From NCBI GenBank assembly GCA_025358925.1, contig JANYHT010000029.1, forward strand, positions 186,001 through 250,000: a stretch of DNA of 64,000 bases. Reading direction: 5' to 3'. The translations under genes were made by a program, and so were the position numbers. Origin of the DNA: Gemmatimonadaceae bacterium. Its GTDB lineage: Bacteria > Gemmatimonadota > Gemmatimonadetes > Gemmatimonadales > Gemmatimonadaceae. The notes under the pieces were generated by a model. The model searched no databases and had not been told where the DNA came from. It worked only from the letters and a program-made list of their open reading frames with translations. Shown in pieces: positions 43,032-52,059 of this stretch (within the stretch, counting starts at the first letter, position 1; each line of letters begins with the position of its first letter).

Positions 43032-43861
43032 GGAGTGACCGTTACTTTGACAAAACCGTTCGTCCAGCAACACTGCGCATGTCCGGCGCTTTCAGCCGAC
43101 GTGTCATTGGCGCGCACTCGGACGACGTAATCTCCGACGCGATTGAACGTGACGGTAGTTGTACCAGTGCCACCCGTTGGGGACAGGCGCGTCGTTGCCG
43201 TGCTGAACGTCGCCTCGCCGCCGCCCTGATGCAGAAACCACGTGAGATCCACAGGCGTACCAACGCGCACGCCTGCTGCATTGGTAGCGCCGGTTTTTCC
43301 GTCGTCCTTCACAACGACGCTGAGCAGGAGCGGTTTGCCGACAGCGATACGAAGCGGTCCAACGGTCACACCCAATGGACCTTGACCTTCGGCGCTCCCG
43401 GAAAAGCTTAGCGTTGGCGGTGTATTATCGGCACTCGCTTCACCTTCGATCGCATCGATCTCCCACTCTTCGCGTAAGCTTCCGGCAATCGCAAATGTTT
43501 GCCCGCGGTCTTTCAATGTCCACACGACCTTTTTCGCACCAAAATCGGCGGGCACGACCACGGCGAACACGCCCCAGTGTCGTCGCGCAGCGAAGTGTGT
43601 CGGCTGTCCTTGATTTAGCGCTCCCGGCGCGATGAAGTTCGCGTCGCCAACGGGCACGTCGACCTGTTCTGACGAATTGCGATTGAAGTAGCCGAACGAG
43701 ATGCTGTATGTGCCGTCTCGATTGTGATACCAGCCTTCGAACACTGGCGTCACGGTTTGTCCGCTCGGACTCATGGGAGCGAGTGAACGTTGCGCGTGTG
43801 CTAAAAGCGGAGTGGTAGCAAGTGCGAGAAACAGGGCGATGCGGTTACGACGGTCAAACAC
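43028..43861 (-). CDS. Exported protein of unknown function paired with the cytochrome c gene
   Basis: A 277-residue protein with a signal peptide (IALFLALATTPLLAHAQ). The body is rich in beta strands: VFEGWYHNRDGTYSISFGYF, HFAARRHWGVFAVVVPADFG, and a C-terminal immunoglobulin-like stretch GGTGTTTVTFNRVGDYVVRV. The C-terminal CCWTNGFVKV has paired cysteines. Overlaps the cytochrome c/copper gene by 4 bp, so they are one unit; it may bind or protect the partner. No named function. Confidence 0.85.
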   Translation of the reverse strand: MFDRRNRIALFLALATTPLLAHAQRSLAPMSPSGQTVTPVFEGWYHNRDGTYSISFGYFNRNSSEQVDVPVGDANFIAPGALNQGQPTHFAARRHWGVFAVVVPADFGAKKVVWTLKDRGQTFAIAGSLREEWEIDAIEGEASADNTPPTLSFSGSAEGQGPLGVTVGPLRIAVGKPLLLSVVVKDDGKTGATNAAGVRVGTPVDLTWFLHQGGGEATFSTATTRLSPTGGTGTTTVTFNRVGDYVVRVRANDTSAESAGHAQCCWTNGFVKVTVTP

Positions 43862-43897
43862 GTCGACTCCAGCGAGGTGGGGATAAAGCTCGCCCTA

Positions 43898-44797
43898 TTA
43901 TCGCTGCTTGTGGCAAAGTTGCAAGTATTGTCGCGCGACATCCGCGACCGATGTACTGGTGATCGCGGGATACTGCCGACGAGTCGGCGCGGCGTCAAAC
44001 GCCATGTTGCGCGTATCCATCACGATGGCTCCCTGCATTTGACGAGCTAGTGTTGGATTGAATAACCGCATGAGCACGGACGCCACGCGCAAGACGGGCA
44101 GCGGCACCATGTTCACTTTTCCGCTACGGCCGGACACGGATTGAAACGTCGCGACCACCTGGTGCATGGTCAGATTTTCTGGTCCCCCAATATCGATCTG
44201 CGTGTTGCGCAACGATGGATCGCTGACAGCAAGTGCGACGAACTGAGCGACATCGGCAGCCGATACGAAATTGATGGGATTTCGTCCGCCGCCAAAGATG
44301 CGAGTTGCTCCATTGGTGAGCAGCGGCACGCCCACCAGTGCTGCCCATGTCTCCATGTACGCGGTGGGTCGCAGAATAGTCCACGCTAATGTGCTCGCGC
44401 GCAGTGCCTCCTCCGCCGCGCACTTGGCTCGAAATAACTCCATCGGGTGATCGGCTGTCGCGCCTTGAATGGACAACAGAACCACATGCTCAACACCAGC
44501 TCTGCGCGCGGCGTCGAAGAGGTGCACGTTTCCATCGCGGTCAACACTCTGCGGCGTGTATTTTCCCGTACCGGTAAAGCCATGCATCGCGGAGATTACG
44601 GTGCGCACACCCACCATTGCACGCTGGAGCGACGCAACATCGAGTACATCGCCCTCCACAATCTCCACGCCTGCCGTTTGCACGTCCTGAGCGCGCGCCG
44701 GTTCGCGTGTCAACACGCGCACAGACTGTCCGCGCTTGAGCAGGTGCTGAATGCTCAGGCGCCCGAGCGTCCCTGTGCCGCCAGCGATTAAAATCAC
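43898..44797 (-). CDS. NmrA-like NAD(P)-binding protein (atypical SDR)
   Basis: A 299-residue atypical short-chain dehydrogenase/reductase: the nucleotide motif ILIAGGTGTLGRLSIQHLL at the N-terminus, RVLTREPARAQDVQTAGV, EGDVLDVASLQRAM, and VVLLSIQGATADHP. The catalytic Tyr-x3-Lys of true SDRs is not evident, so a redox sensor or quinone reductase role is possible. Overlaps the SnoaL-like gene by 4 bp and is controlled with it. Confidence 0.88.
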   Translation of the reverse strand: MILIAGGTGTLGRLSIQHLLKRGQSVRVLTREPARAQDVQTAGVEIVEGDVLDVASLQRAMVGVRTVISAMHGFTGTGKYTPQSVDRDGNVHLFDAARRAGVEHVVLLSIQGATADHPMELFRAKCAAEEALRASTLAWTILRPTAYMETWAALVGVPLLTNGATRIFGGGRNPINFVSAADVAQFVALAVSDPSLRNTQIDIGGPENLTMHQVVATFQSVSGRSGKVNMVPLPVLRVASVLMRLFNPTLARQMQGAIVMDTRNMAFDAAPTRRQYPAITSTSVADVARQYLQLCHKQR

Positions 44798-45261
44798 GGC
44801 GCGCTACTCGGAACGACAATCTCACTCGGCCGACCAATGGTCGTGGTTGGAACGGAAGCGCCTTCTGCTGCCGACTGGACGGGTTCGATAAACAAACGCG
44901 CCCATGCAACCTTGCCATCCGTTACGCCTTGTATGGTGACGCCGCGTTGCCAGAAGATCGCGCCATCACGCCGAGTGCCTTTCCATTCCCATTCGGACCA
45001 GACCACGTTGTCCGATACGGACGAACGGATCAACGCGGCGTGGATGTCGGGAACGCCGCCAAAAATCTGTGTCCAATTGGCTCGCAACTGACCCTGTCCC
45101 TGAAAGGCGCGTTCCAAATGCGCCGGAAATTCACTAGCATAGTCCGAAGCGAAGCAATCCACGAGCGCGGCCAGATCGTGCGTGTTGATGGCCTCTTGGA
45201 TGCGAAGCACACACTGCTCCGCGACGCTATGTCCGTTGCGATTCCGCGCTGTCGTTGCCAT
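44794..45261 (-). CDS. SnoaL-like (NTF2-fold) protein
   Basis: About 155 residues from the ATG at 45261, chosen because AAGGAG lies 8-9 nt upstream; the longer frame to 45330 runs into the promoter. NTF2-like fold: LRIQEAINTHDLAALVDCFA, PDIHAALIRSSVSDN, VWSEWEWKGTRRDG, VTIQGVTDGKVAWARLFIEP. SnoaL-like proteins act as small-molecule isomerases, hydrolases or ester cyclases; which applies here is not visible. Confidence 0.87.
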   Translation of the reverse strand: MATTARNRNGHSVAEQCVLRIQEAINTHDLAALVDCFASDYASEFPAHLERAFQGQGQLRANWTQIFGGVPDIHAALIRSSVSDNVVWSEWEWKGTRRDGAIFWQRGVTIQGVTDGKVAWARLFIEPVQSAAEGASVPTTTIGRPSEIVVPSSAP

Positions 45262-45313
45262 GACGCACACTCCTTGGACATCCGGTCGTTGACATCGGTA
45301 CACAGCGAAAATA

Positions 45314-45348
45314 TATTCGCTATACATCACATCTATTCATTATATATC
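45314..45348. promoter_or_regulatory. Direct repeats in the TetR/SnoaL divergent promoter
   Basis: TATTCGCTATACATC (45314-45328) and TATTCATTATATATC (45334-45348) match at 12 of 15 positions with a 20-bp period, two helical turns. They lie in the AT-rich 90-bp gap between the divergent SnoaL/NmrA operon and the TetR gene, where the regulator is expected to bind. Confidence 0.5.
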
Positions 45349-45352
45349 AAGT

Positions 45353-46030
45353 ATGGTGAAAAAGAAGTCAACCCTTCGGAAACAGAAACGCACGTATCAG
45401 TCACGCGTCCGCACCGATAGCGCGCAGTCGACGCGCGTCCATGTTCTCAGCACCGCGCGCCGCCTCTTCGCAGAGCGAGGGTACTTTGCGACGACCATTT
45501 CCGCCATCGCCCGCACAGCAGATGTGTCCGTGGCGACAATCACCGCTGGCTTTGGTACGAAGCTCCTGTTGCTGCAAGCTGTTGCGAAATGGGACGTACG
45601 AGGAGACGAAGAGCCACAGCCGTTGTCGAAGCGAGATTGGTGGCTGGACATGATGCATGAGCATGACCCTCAAGCGCGTCTTCGACGGTACGCAGCAAAC
45701 GTCCGACAAATTCACGAACGCACGACGGACATGTTTGAAATCGTTCGAAGCGCCGCTGCTGTCGAGCCCGCGCTGGCGGCGCTACGCAAGGATTTGGGTG
45801 AATCTCACTATCAGGACGACCGCACGATGGCCGCATCGTTCGCTGGACAACAGGCGTTAGCGCCCACCGTCACCATCGACGAAGCTGCCGACCTGCTCTG
45901 GTCGCTCGGTTCCGCCGACCTCTATCGCCTGCTGGTCGTTACTCGCGGCTGGCAACCGCAGCGATACGAAGCGTGGCTCGCGATATCATGGACGCATGCC
46001 ATCCTCGCGCCTGATGGACCACCCGGATAA
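45353..46030 (+). CDS. TetR-family regulator
   Basis: A 225-residue repressor. The N-terminal helix-turn-helix is typical: RVHVLSTARRLFAERGYFAT, ISAIARTADVSVATITAGFG, KLLLLQAVAKWDV. The C-terminal ligand domain is not assignable. A lysine/arginine-rich tail precedes the HTH. Divergent from the SnoaL-NmrA operon, which it most likely controls together with itself. Confidence 0.92.
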   Translation: MVKKKSTLRKQKRTYQSRVRTDSAQSTRVHVLSTARRLFAERGYFATTISAIARTADVSVATITAGFGTKLLLLQAVAKWDVRGDEEPQPLSKRDWWLDMMHEHDPQARLRRYAANVRQIHERTTDMFEIVRSAAAVEPALAALRKDLGESHYQDDRTMAASFAGQQALAPTVTIDEAADLLWSLGSADLYRLLVVTRGWQPQRYEAWLAISWTHAILAPDGPPG

Positions 46031-46032
46031 CG

Positions 46033-46803
46033 TTACGATCGCTTGCGTTGAATGACATACAGCACGATGCCTTGCGGTGACACGATACCACAGAAGCGAC
46101 CAATGCCCGGCACGTCGTGCAGGTTGACACATAGCGTCGCACCAAGCGACACCGCAAGTCGCGCAGCCTCATCGACATCATCAACCGTGAAATACGTCAC
46201 CCAGCGCGGCGGCATCGCGCCCATCTCGGCCGAGAGCTGCATCATTCCCGCTACGTCAATGCCGTCGAGTGAAAACGTGGTATAGCTGAGGCCAAGGAAC
46301 GACTCCGACGTTGAGGCCCAACCAAACAGCTCACAGTAAAACATGTCCGCGCGTGCGTCGTCGGATGTGTAAAGTTCAGACCAACTGGGTGCGCCGTGCA
46401 CCGCACTGTCGACCATTGTTCCTTGCATGTTCTTCGCTTCCCAAATATCAAACTCGACCCCCGTCGGATCGGTACACACGGCCATGCGTCCTGCCCTCAT
46501 GATGTCAAACGCCGCCTTTGCAACTCCGCCAAGTGACGTGACTTTCGCGCATGTGGCGTCGGCATTGGCGACCTTGACCATCACACCGATCGTGGCGCGT
46601 GCGCCGGGCGGTGTGTTCGGTCCGTTAACATCGAAGATGCCGCCGATGTCAACATCGCCCACTTGTATGCGATGTCCCATGCCTGGCATCTCGACGTAGT
46701 CCCAGCCGAGGAGCGTGCGATAAAATTCGCGCGCTTCAGTTGGTTTCGGCGTGAGCATGTTGATCCAACAGAAATCGCCTGCACGCCGCGTGCCCGTGGC
46801 CAT
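46033..46803 (-). CDS. VOC (glyoxalase/bleomycin-resistance) family protein
   Basis: A 256-residue protein with two VOC modules: FCWINMLTPKPTEAREFYRT to GVEFDIWEAK, and SWSELYTSDDARADMFYCEL to PQGIVLYVIQ. Paired beta-alpha-beta modules form one metal-dependent cavity used by glyoxalases, dioxygenases and antibiotic-binding proteins. The start ATG at 46803 follows AAGGA; a longer frame to 46836 lacks this. Convergent with the TetR gene (3 bp apart). Confidence 0.88.
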   Translation of the reverse strand: MATGTRRAGDFCWINMLTPKPTEAREFYRTLLGWDYVEMPGMGHRIQVGDVDIGGIFDVNGPNTPPGARATIGVMVKVANADATCAKVTSLGGVAKAAFDIMRAGRMAVCTDPTGVEFDIWEAKNMQGTMVDSAVHGAPSWSELYTSDDARADMFYCELFGWASTSESFLGLSYTTFSLDGIDVAGMMQLSAEMGAMPPRWVTYFTVDDVDEAARLAVSLGATLCVNLHDVPGIGRFCGIVSPQGIVLYVIQRKRS

Positions 46804-46920
46804 CGTCGTGTCCTTGCGTGAATTGGTGAGATGCAATCGTCGCGCATTCTGTCGCGTACGTCAAGATTCGCGAGGACACGCCGCGTGTACTTTACGCCTC
46901 TCCACTAATCCAACCCGTTT

Positions 46921-47990
46921 GTGCGTCCCACACTTCTCGTGCTTTCGCTGCTGACCAGCGCGCTTTCGCTCGCCGCGCAGCAAGCGGCTTTGGTATATCG
47001 CTTAGGTGAGGATACTGTTGCGGTCGAGTAATACACGCGAACCGAGAATCGAATTGTTGGTGAGATGTTGCAACGCAATGGCGTTGCGTTCTCACGTATA
47101 CAGTACGACATGACCGTCGGAACGGACGGCCGTGCGATGGCAGCAACCATTCGTCGATTGCCGCCAGACGGCATGCCGTTGCTCAATACCTTTAGCGAAA
47201 CACGGTTTCGTTTAGCAAAGACTCGGTGTTTCGTGAAATCGTGTGGTCGGACAGCGTACAACGGCGTGCCTTTGCCGCATCGAAAGCGTTGGTGTCGTTT
47301 CCAACGTTTGTGTACGGACCCACAGAGTTTCTTGCCGCCATACGGCGAGTCGGCGGGGCGGTTGATTCCATTCCGGCATTGAGTCAAGGAGGGAATGTTG
47401 GATATACCGGCTTGACGCCAATGGGCGGAGATACACTTCGCTTACGCGGTGGTACCTACGCAATGCTGCTGCGCTTCGATGCAAACGCTCGTCTACTGTC
47501 GGTCGATGGGTCGAACACAACAAACAAATCTGTCGCGACACGTGAGCGCGGCGCGTTTGGTCAAGGCGGCATCGTGCTCGTGGACTATGGTCGTCCATTG
47601 GTCCGTGAGCGTTCCGTCTGGGGCGGAACACTCATACCATTCGACTCCATCTGGCGCACGAGCGCGAATGACGCAACGCATGTGTTCACGACACGCACAC
47701 TCACAATGGGAACGTTCATCGTCCCGGCGGGGATGTACACGCGGTGGGTGCAGCACACACGCACCGGCACCTTGCTGATTGTGAATAAACAGACAGGACA
47801 ATGGGGTACGGTGTATGATTCCGCCAACGACGTGGGACGCGTGCCCATGCAACTCACGCCCACGCTATCGCACATCGAGCAATTTACGATCGCAGTAAAG
47901 TCACTGGCACCAACTCGCGGTGCTCTTGAGTTTGCTTGGGGTCCGTCCGTTGCTTCAGTCTCGTTTTCGACGTCGATCCCAAAGCCGTAG
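46921..47990 (+). pseudogene. Broken DUF2911 secreted protein gene
   Basis: From the GTG at 46921 a signal-like sequence (TLLVLSLLTSALSLAAQQ) leads to YRLGEDTVAVE, interrupted by a TAA at 47029-47031 where relatives have Gln (VE-Q-YTR). The same frame resumes (YTRTENRIVGEMLQRNGVA) until about 47200-47220, then a frameshift moves to the frame of SFSKDSVFREIVWSDSVQ, which is open to 47990 and holds the DUF2911 domain (IVLVDYGRPLVRERSVWGG, PAGMYTRWVQHT). Two independent lesions make this a pseudogene; the last part could still be made from an internal ATG at 47226, without a signal peptide. Confidence 0.75.
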
Positions 47991-47999
47991 CGTCTAGCC

Positions 48000-48160
48000 G
48001 TCTCGCCAGAAGTGCTGGTGCAGTCCAAAGCGCTATTTTCAATAGCGCAAATTTCTCGAACATCACCACCGATGAGCGCGGCGTCATCCAAATTTTCAAT
48101 GTTGGCGCCGAGCGTATATTGGATTTTGAGGTAATCGAACAGTTGCTTTTAGGGCGATAG
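48000..48160 (+). pseudogene. PAS-domain fragment of a lost sensor kinase
   Basis: In one frame the sequence reads AVQSAIFNSANFSNITTDER then GVIQIFNVGAERI, close to the start of a PAS domain widespread in hybrid histidine kinases (recalled as SANFSSIATD followed by GVIQIFNVGAERM). After about 48120 the similarity stops and the frame ends at a TAG (48158-48160). There is no start codon of its own and no kinase part, so this is a short remnant left by deletion. Confidence 0.6.
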
Positions 48161-48180
48161 GTAATGCATGTACGTGGTGG

Positions 48181-48885
48181 CTAGCGCCGGACGGTAAACT
48201 GAAACGACTGCTGCACCAATTGCGGAACTTTGCGACCGCCGTACTCGGCTGGGAAAAACCGCATTCGGCCTAACGACGTACGCACGGCCGCCGAGAATAG
48301 CGTATGATCACTGTGCAGTGCAACAAATGTTGCGACGTCGGCGCGACCCAGGGTATCAACCACAAATTGCGCAAGCACGGTACCGTCGATTCCAGCCGTG
48401 CGCAACATGTCGGGATAGGTTGGACCAACCGTGCCAGGCACTGGCACGACAACTTTCTCGACTTGCATCGCAGTGTAGATGCCGTTTGTGGGCACCAGTG
48501 CGTTCGTACCGGCGTCGATTCCCGTGAACGTTCCGCCGGGACGGCCTCGTCCGCTGAAGTCGTCGATGTTGGTTGGTAGTTTGGACAGATCGATTGTCGG
48601 CAACACGTCGGGAATGTCGATGGGCGCAACGAGCTTCTGAAAACCCTTCGCCATCGGTGCGGCCGTAAAGACGTGATCGATTTTCACAGGCGGCGCGATT
48701 GGTGGTGGCGTGCGCGGGACGAAGTGGATCTCGGTGACGGGTTCGTCCGCCGTCGAAGTCACATTGGCGTTGGCGGTGACGATCACGGCGCCAGTGATGA
48801 GTGTCGCGTGGATCATGAGAGAGAGCAGTGATCCACCGGCCCGTCTTGCGTGAACGGCGCGTGACTCAAGCAATGTGTTAAACAT
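48181..48885 (-). CDS. TonB-like energy transducer
   Basis: About 234 residues, from the ATG at 48885, preceded by GGAGG; a longer frame to 48969 lacks a ribosome site. One transmembrane helix (about residues 22-42, LLSLMIHATLITGAVIVTA), a proline-rich periplasmic stretch (PRTPPPIAPP), and a C-terminal TonB domain (YPDMLRTAGIDGTVLAQFVV and VQQSFQFTVRR). TonB links the proton motive force to outer-membrane receptors. No ExbB/ExbD or receptor genes are nearby. Confidence 0.87.
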   Translation of the reverse strand: MFNTLLESRAVHARRAGGSLLSLMIHATLITGAVIVTANANVTSTADEPVTEIHFVPRTPPPIAPPVKIDHVFTAAPMAKGFQKLVAPIDIPDVLPTIDLSKLPTNIDDFSGRGRPGGTFTGIDAGTNALVPTNGIYTAMQVEKVVVPVPGTVGPTYPDMLRTAGIDGTVLAQFVVDTLGRADVATFVALHSDHTLFSAAVRTSLGRMRFFPAEYGGRKVPQLVQQSFQFTVRR

Positions 48886-49044
48886 GGCTAGCCTCCGAAG
48901 GTGATTGCGAGAGGGAGTATTGATCTCACCCGTACAATGCGAGGCCATGATGAGGCAAGCGTTGCGCAAGGATTACGGTCCGATGACGCGGAGGTGATAT
49001 GTTGATTGCGTACGGGCAAAAACAAAAACTCGGTAGATTATCTC

Positions 49045-49515
49045 ATGACCATTGCCATGCTCTCGCTCGTCCTCGCGCTTCACAACATTACGGCACCGAC
49101 TGACACACTCCACTGTGCTGTAGCCGCTGCATTTCTTCGACACGATCGGCACATGATTGCCGCTGTTGAAGTCGATACCATCAACGATTGGCGCACGGGC
49201 CTGCGCGTCAGTGGCTGTCGCATTACGGCTGCCGGTGCGACCGACGTCACGGTACAGTCGGAAGCGCTGCGTTTTTACGAGAGTCTTCGTGCCGCTAAGT
49301 GGATGCGCACACCCGATCCACGTGACGCCCCTAACGAGGCGTCATTGCGCTTTCGCTGGGAAGCCACTGACTGCCTGTTCAACGTGAATGCCCAAGCCCT
49401 GCTGAACACGGATGCAGAATTGCGCGTAAACGACACGATACGCCTCGCGCCCAATCAGACCCGATACCAAGTTTTCGTAATGTGTATGCCCGCTATGAAG
49501 GCGGCGCCGAGGTAA
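49045..49515 (+). CDS. Exported protein of unknown function
   Basis: About 156 residues from the ATG at 49045, where a signal-like helix begins (MTIAMLSLVLALHN); a longer frame from 49006 exists. The mature part has four or more cysteines (LHCAVAA, SGCRITA, TDCLFNV, VMCMPAM) that could form disulfides. No family recognised. It ends 21 bp before the PepSY gene and may be co-transcribed with it. Confidence 0.65.
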   Translation: MTIAMLSLVLALHNITAPTDTLHCAVAAAFLRHDRHMIAAVEVDTINDWRTGLRVSGCRITAAGATDVTVQSEALRFYESLRAAKWMRTPDPRDAPNEASLRFRWEATDCLFNVNAQALLNTDAELRVNDTIRLAPNQTRYQVFVMCMPAMKAAPR

Positions 49516-49536
49516 ACGTCTGCCAACCCATCGACG

Positions 49537-50652
49537 ATGAACACGCGGCAAATTCTCCTCAAGATTCATCTGCTCGTTGGCTGCATTGCGGCACCGTTCC
49601 TGTTTATTGTCGGAGCGTCGGGTGCACTAGTGGTATTCGAGGAGCCGTATACCGATGGTGTGGCAAACGCATCACTCACGCACGTGACGCCTGGTACGGC
49701 ACTCCTGTCGCTCGACGCGATGCGCGACAGCATTCGCACGGCGATCCCGGACGCAGAGGTACGTGCCATTGGCTTCCATTCAGAATTTCGCAACACATAC
49801 GCCGTGTCCGTGATTACACCCAAGGTCGTGAAGCTTCGCACGATGTACGTCGACCCGTGGCGCGGACACATCGTTGGTGATGAAACGACTGCACGGAGGC
49901 CGCTGCGCTGGGCGCACACGCTGCACACGCGACTGCTCATTGACCCTGACGGCAAGCGTATCGTGGGCTGGACAGCCGTTGCGCTCGTCATCATCTCGTT
50001 GAGCGGACTGTGGTTGTGGTGGCCCGGCAAAATTGTGACCGTGCGACGCAGCGCCAGCAACCGACGTCAAATCTTTGAACTTCACAACACACTCGGCGCA
50101 CTTTCGTGGGTATTCCTGCTGATACTCGGCGTCACTGGCGTTGTTGTTCACTGGGAAGACGGGAGCGCCGCGATGATTCGCACAATCAGCGACGCTGCGC
50201 TACCTGCCGCGCAACCGAAAGCAACGCAGACATGCGCGACGCAATCGCTCGCCTCACTGGACGTGATTCGCCGCAACATCAACGACGCAGCACCAGGCGC
50301 ATACGCGACGTCTATTCAATTCGGCGACAAACCGACCGACTACGCGATGGCGCGCATGCGCTTTCCCGAGGATAAGACACCTGCGGGGCGCACGCTGGTA
50401 CTCGCGGACCGATGCACTGGTCGTGTTGTGTGGACGCTGTCAACAAGAACCGCACCGGTACAGTATCGATTCACCCGCATGTGGAATCGATCAGTGCATA
50501 CCGGCGATCTCTGGGGTTGGCCAACGCGCATTCTTGCGCTGATAGTCGCGCTGCTGCTGCCGGTGATGGCACTCACGGGACCGCTGATCTGGTGGTCTAG
50601 GCGCGCCAACCGCGCGCGCTACAACAGCACGCCCGGTGCTGTGAGCACCTGA
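49537..50652 (+). CDS. PepSY-associated membrane protein
   Basis: A 371-residue protein with four membrane helices and a PepSY periplasmic module: IHLLVGCIAAPFLFIVGASG in helix 1, LHNTLGALSWVFLLILGVTG in helix 3, HTGDLWGWPTRILALIVALL in helix 4. Conserved His residues in helices 1, 3 and 4 match the PiuB/FecR-neighbour family of iron-regulated membrane proteins, thought to reduce iron chelates. Overlaps the convergent downstream gene by 34 bp. Confidence 0.9.
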   Translation: MNTRQILLKIHLLVGCIAAPFLFIVGASGALVVFEEPYTDGVANASLTHVTPGTALLSLDAMRDSIRTAIPDAEVRAIGFHSEFRNTYAVSVITPKVVKLRTMYVDPWRGHIVGDETTARRPLRWAHTLHTRLLIDPDGKRIVGWTAVALVIISLSGLWLWWPGKIVTVRRSASNRRQIFELHNTLGALSWVFLLILGVTGVVVHWEDGSAAMIRTISDAALPAAQPKATQTCATQSLASLDVIRRNINDAAPGAYATSIQFGDKPTDYAMARMRFPEDKTPAGRTLVLADRCTGRVVWTLSTRTAPVQYRFTRMWNRSVHTGDLWGWPTRILALIVALLLPVMALTGPLIWWSRRANRARYNSTPGAVST

Positions 50653-51461
50653 TACCGTTGCACGTATGACCATGCGAGAACTAGTACCGCCGCCGCCGAC
50701 AGAGCCGCACCACTCCACAACCACCAACGTTGCATTCGCGCGAGCTGTTCTTCGCTGAAGTCAGACACGAATAGTCGACGTCCATTTTCCGCAACTCGCA
50801 GATGACGTTCGCTGGAACCGTCTGGCGCTGTTGTCATACTCAGTTGTCCGAGTACATAGGCACTATCGCCTTCGATCGGCAGTTTTTCGTAGACACGCTT
50901 ACGCCGTGTTACGCTGCCGCTGCTGCCCCCAATGCTCGTGATGTGTGACGTCCGAGCTGTGATGCCGTTGGCGTCGATGACGACCTCGCCGCTCGCATCG
51001 CGTAACACGAACGACGACGCTGAATGTTGGCACACACTCCGCCAGCTGCGAAAGCTTGTTGTGGTTTCTACCTCGTACCATACACCCGGCGTCTTTGAAT
51101 ACGGACCGATGACCGCGTTGGTGTTGGGAAGTAGGTGCAATGTGCCTTTCAGTTCGACATAACTAAGCGGCGCGCTTGCGATCAAGGATGTGTTCATGGC
51201 CGTCATTTCGCGAAGTTCGAGCAACCCGCTCACACCTGCACACAAGTCGAGCATGCCAATCACCGCAATGACGAAGACGTACGTTGGTGGTTGCCAATCA
51301 GCAAAGTTGCGCGCGAATGCACCATTCACCACTCGGCCACGTACACTGCGCTCGCGCTGGTACCAATCTAGAGCACGCCGCCTCATGATGAACACGCAAC
51401 AGGTCGACAGCGCACGCATGCTCCTCGCCGACTGGAAGGCGCGCCGTCGCGTGTTGCCCAT
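50619..51461 (-). CDS. GIDE-like membrane protein
   Basis: About 250-280 residues; the ATG at 51461 follows the upstream stop directly, but the conserved part starts near 51386 (RALDWYQRERSVRGRVVNGA). It has an N-terminal helix, a region with SYVELKGTLHLLPN, YSKTPGVWYEVETTTSF, and a C-terminal helix (WWLWSGAALSAAAVLVLAWSY). This resembles bacterial GIDE/BAM domain proteins, related to the membrane part of a mitochondrial ubiquitin ligase but lacking the RING. Function unknown; often near lemA genes, none here. Confidence 0.65.
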   Translation of the reverse strand: MGNTRRRAFQSARSMRALSTCCVFIMRRRALDWYQRERSVRGRVVNGAFARNFADWQPPTYVFVIAVIGMLDLCAGVSGLLELREMTAMNTSLIASAPLSYVELKGTLHLLPNTNAVIGPYSKTPGVWYEVETTTSFRSWRSVCQHSASSFVLRDASGEVVIDANGITARTSHITSIGGSSGSVTRRKRVYEKLPIEGDSAYVLGQLSMTTAPDGSSERHLRVAENGRRLFVSDFSEEQLARMQRWWLWSGAALSAAAVLVLAWSYVQRYQVLTAPGVLL

Positions 51462-51791
51462 TCAACGCGCGAGGCATTCTTCCAGAATGCGATACGGTAC
51501 CGACCACTCTGCCCAGCGCGCTTGCAGAGCTGTCTGGTCAACGAACGCGGCGTCACCAACACAGGTATCCCGATGCTCAAGCAGTCGCTCCAATAGCACC
51601 GACTCAAGTAAACTGTCCGCGCCGTTGGCAAACACGGCATCCAGCCGCTTCCCGCATGCGGTTTGTTTCGGCATTTGATGGTGGTCAAATTGTTGCACAC
51701 CAACGGCAAGCGCGCCTGCGACGACCAGCGCGAACAGGATGGCAACGGTGGTGCTCATCACGCGTAGCATTCGCAGGAGAGAGGGTGACAT
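51462..51791 (-). CDS. Small exported or membrane-anchored protein, unknown
   Basis: About 109 residues. One hydrophobic segment near the N-terminus (TVAILFALVVAGALAVG) followed by a hydrophilic part with three cysteines (QTACGKRLDAVF, RDTCVGDAAF, ILEECLAR). Several in-frame ATGs (51803, 51791, 51758) and no clear ribosome site. Its stop is immediately followed by the start of the GIDE-like gene, so they are probably co-transcribed. No family recognised. Confidence 0.55.
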   Translation of the reverse strand: MSPSLLRMLRVMSTTVAILFALVVAGALAVGVQQFDHHQMPKQTACGKRLDAVFANGADSLLESVLLERLLEHRDTCVGDAAFVDQTALQARWAEWSVPYRILEECLAR

Positions 51792-51825
51792 CGTCTGCGC
51801 CAATCAACCGTGTGGCGGCGCGCCG

Positions 51826-52059
51826 ATGACGTTGTCAAAGGCGATTCGAAAGTTGGAGAAGGTTGGTGTGGTGCTGCGTGCGCCGTCGGCGTCGGATAGT
51901 CGTGCGATGGTGGTGCGACTAACGGCGCAGGGGCGCCGAATAGCGCAGAAGGCCGTGATCGCGGTGAAGCGGGCCGATGATGTGTTCTTTGGTGCGTTGA
52001 GCGCGCGAGAGTTGGCGAGCTACAAGGCATTGATGGTGGTGTTGATTGCGGGAAAGTGA
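51826..52059 (+). pseudogene. 5'-truncated MarR-family regulator
   Basis: PMTLSKAIRKLEKVGVVLRA and SDSRAMVVRLTAQGRRIAQK are the recognition helix, wing and linker of a MarR protein, and FFGALSARELASYKALM is the C-terminal helix. The first half (dimerisation helix and HTH helix 1) is missing; the upstream frame is unrelated sequence antisense to a neighbour. An ATG at 51826 could give a 77-residue protein that cannot dimerise normally. It overlaps the next gene by 4 bp (GTGA), a sign of an older intact operon. Confidence 0.65.
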
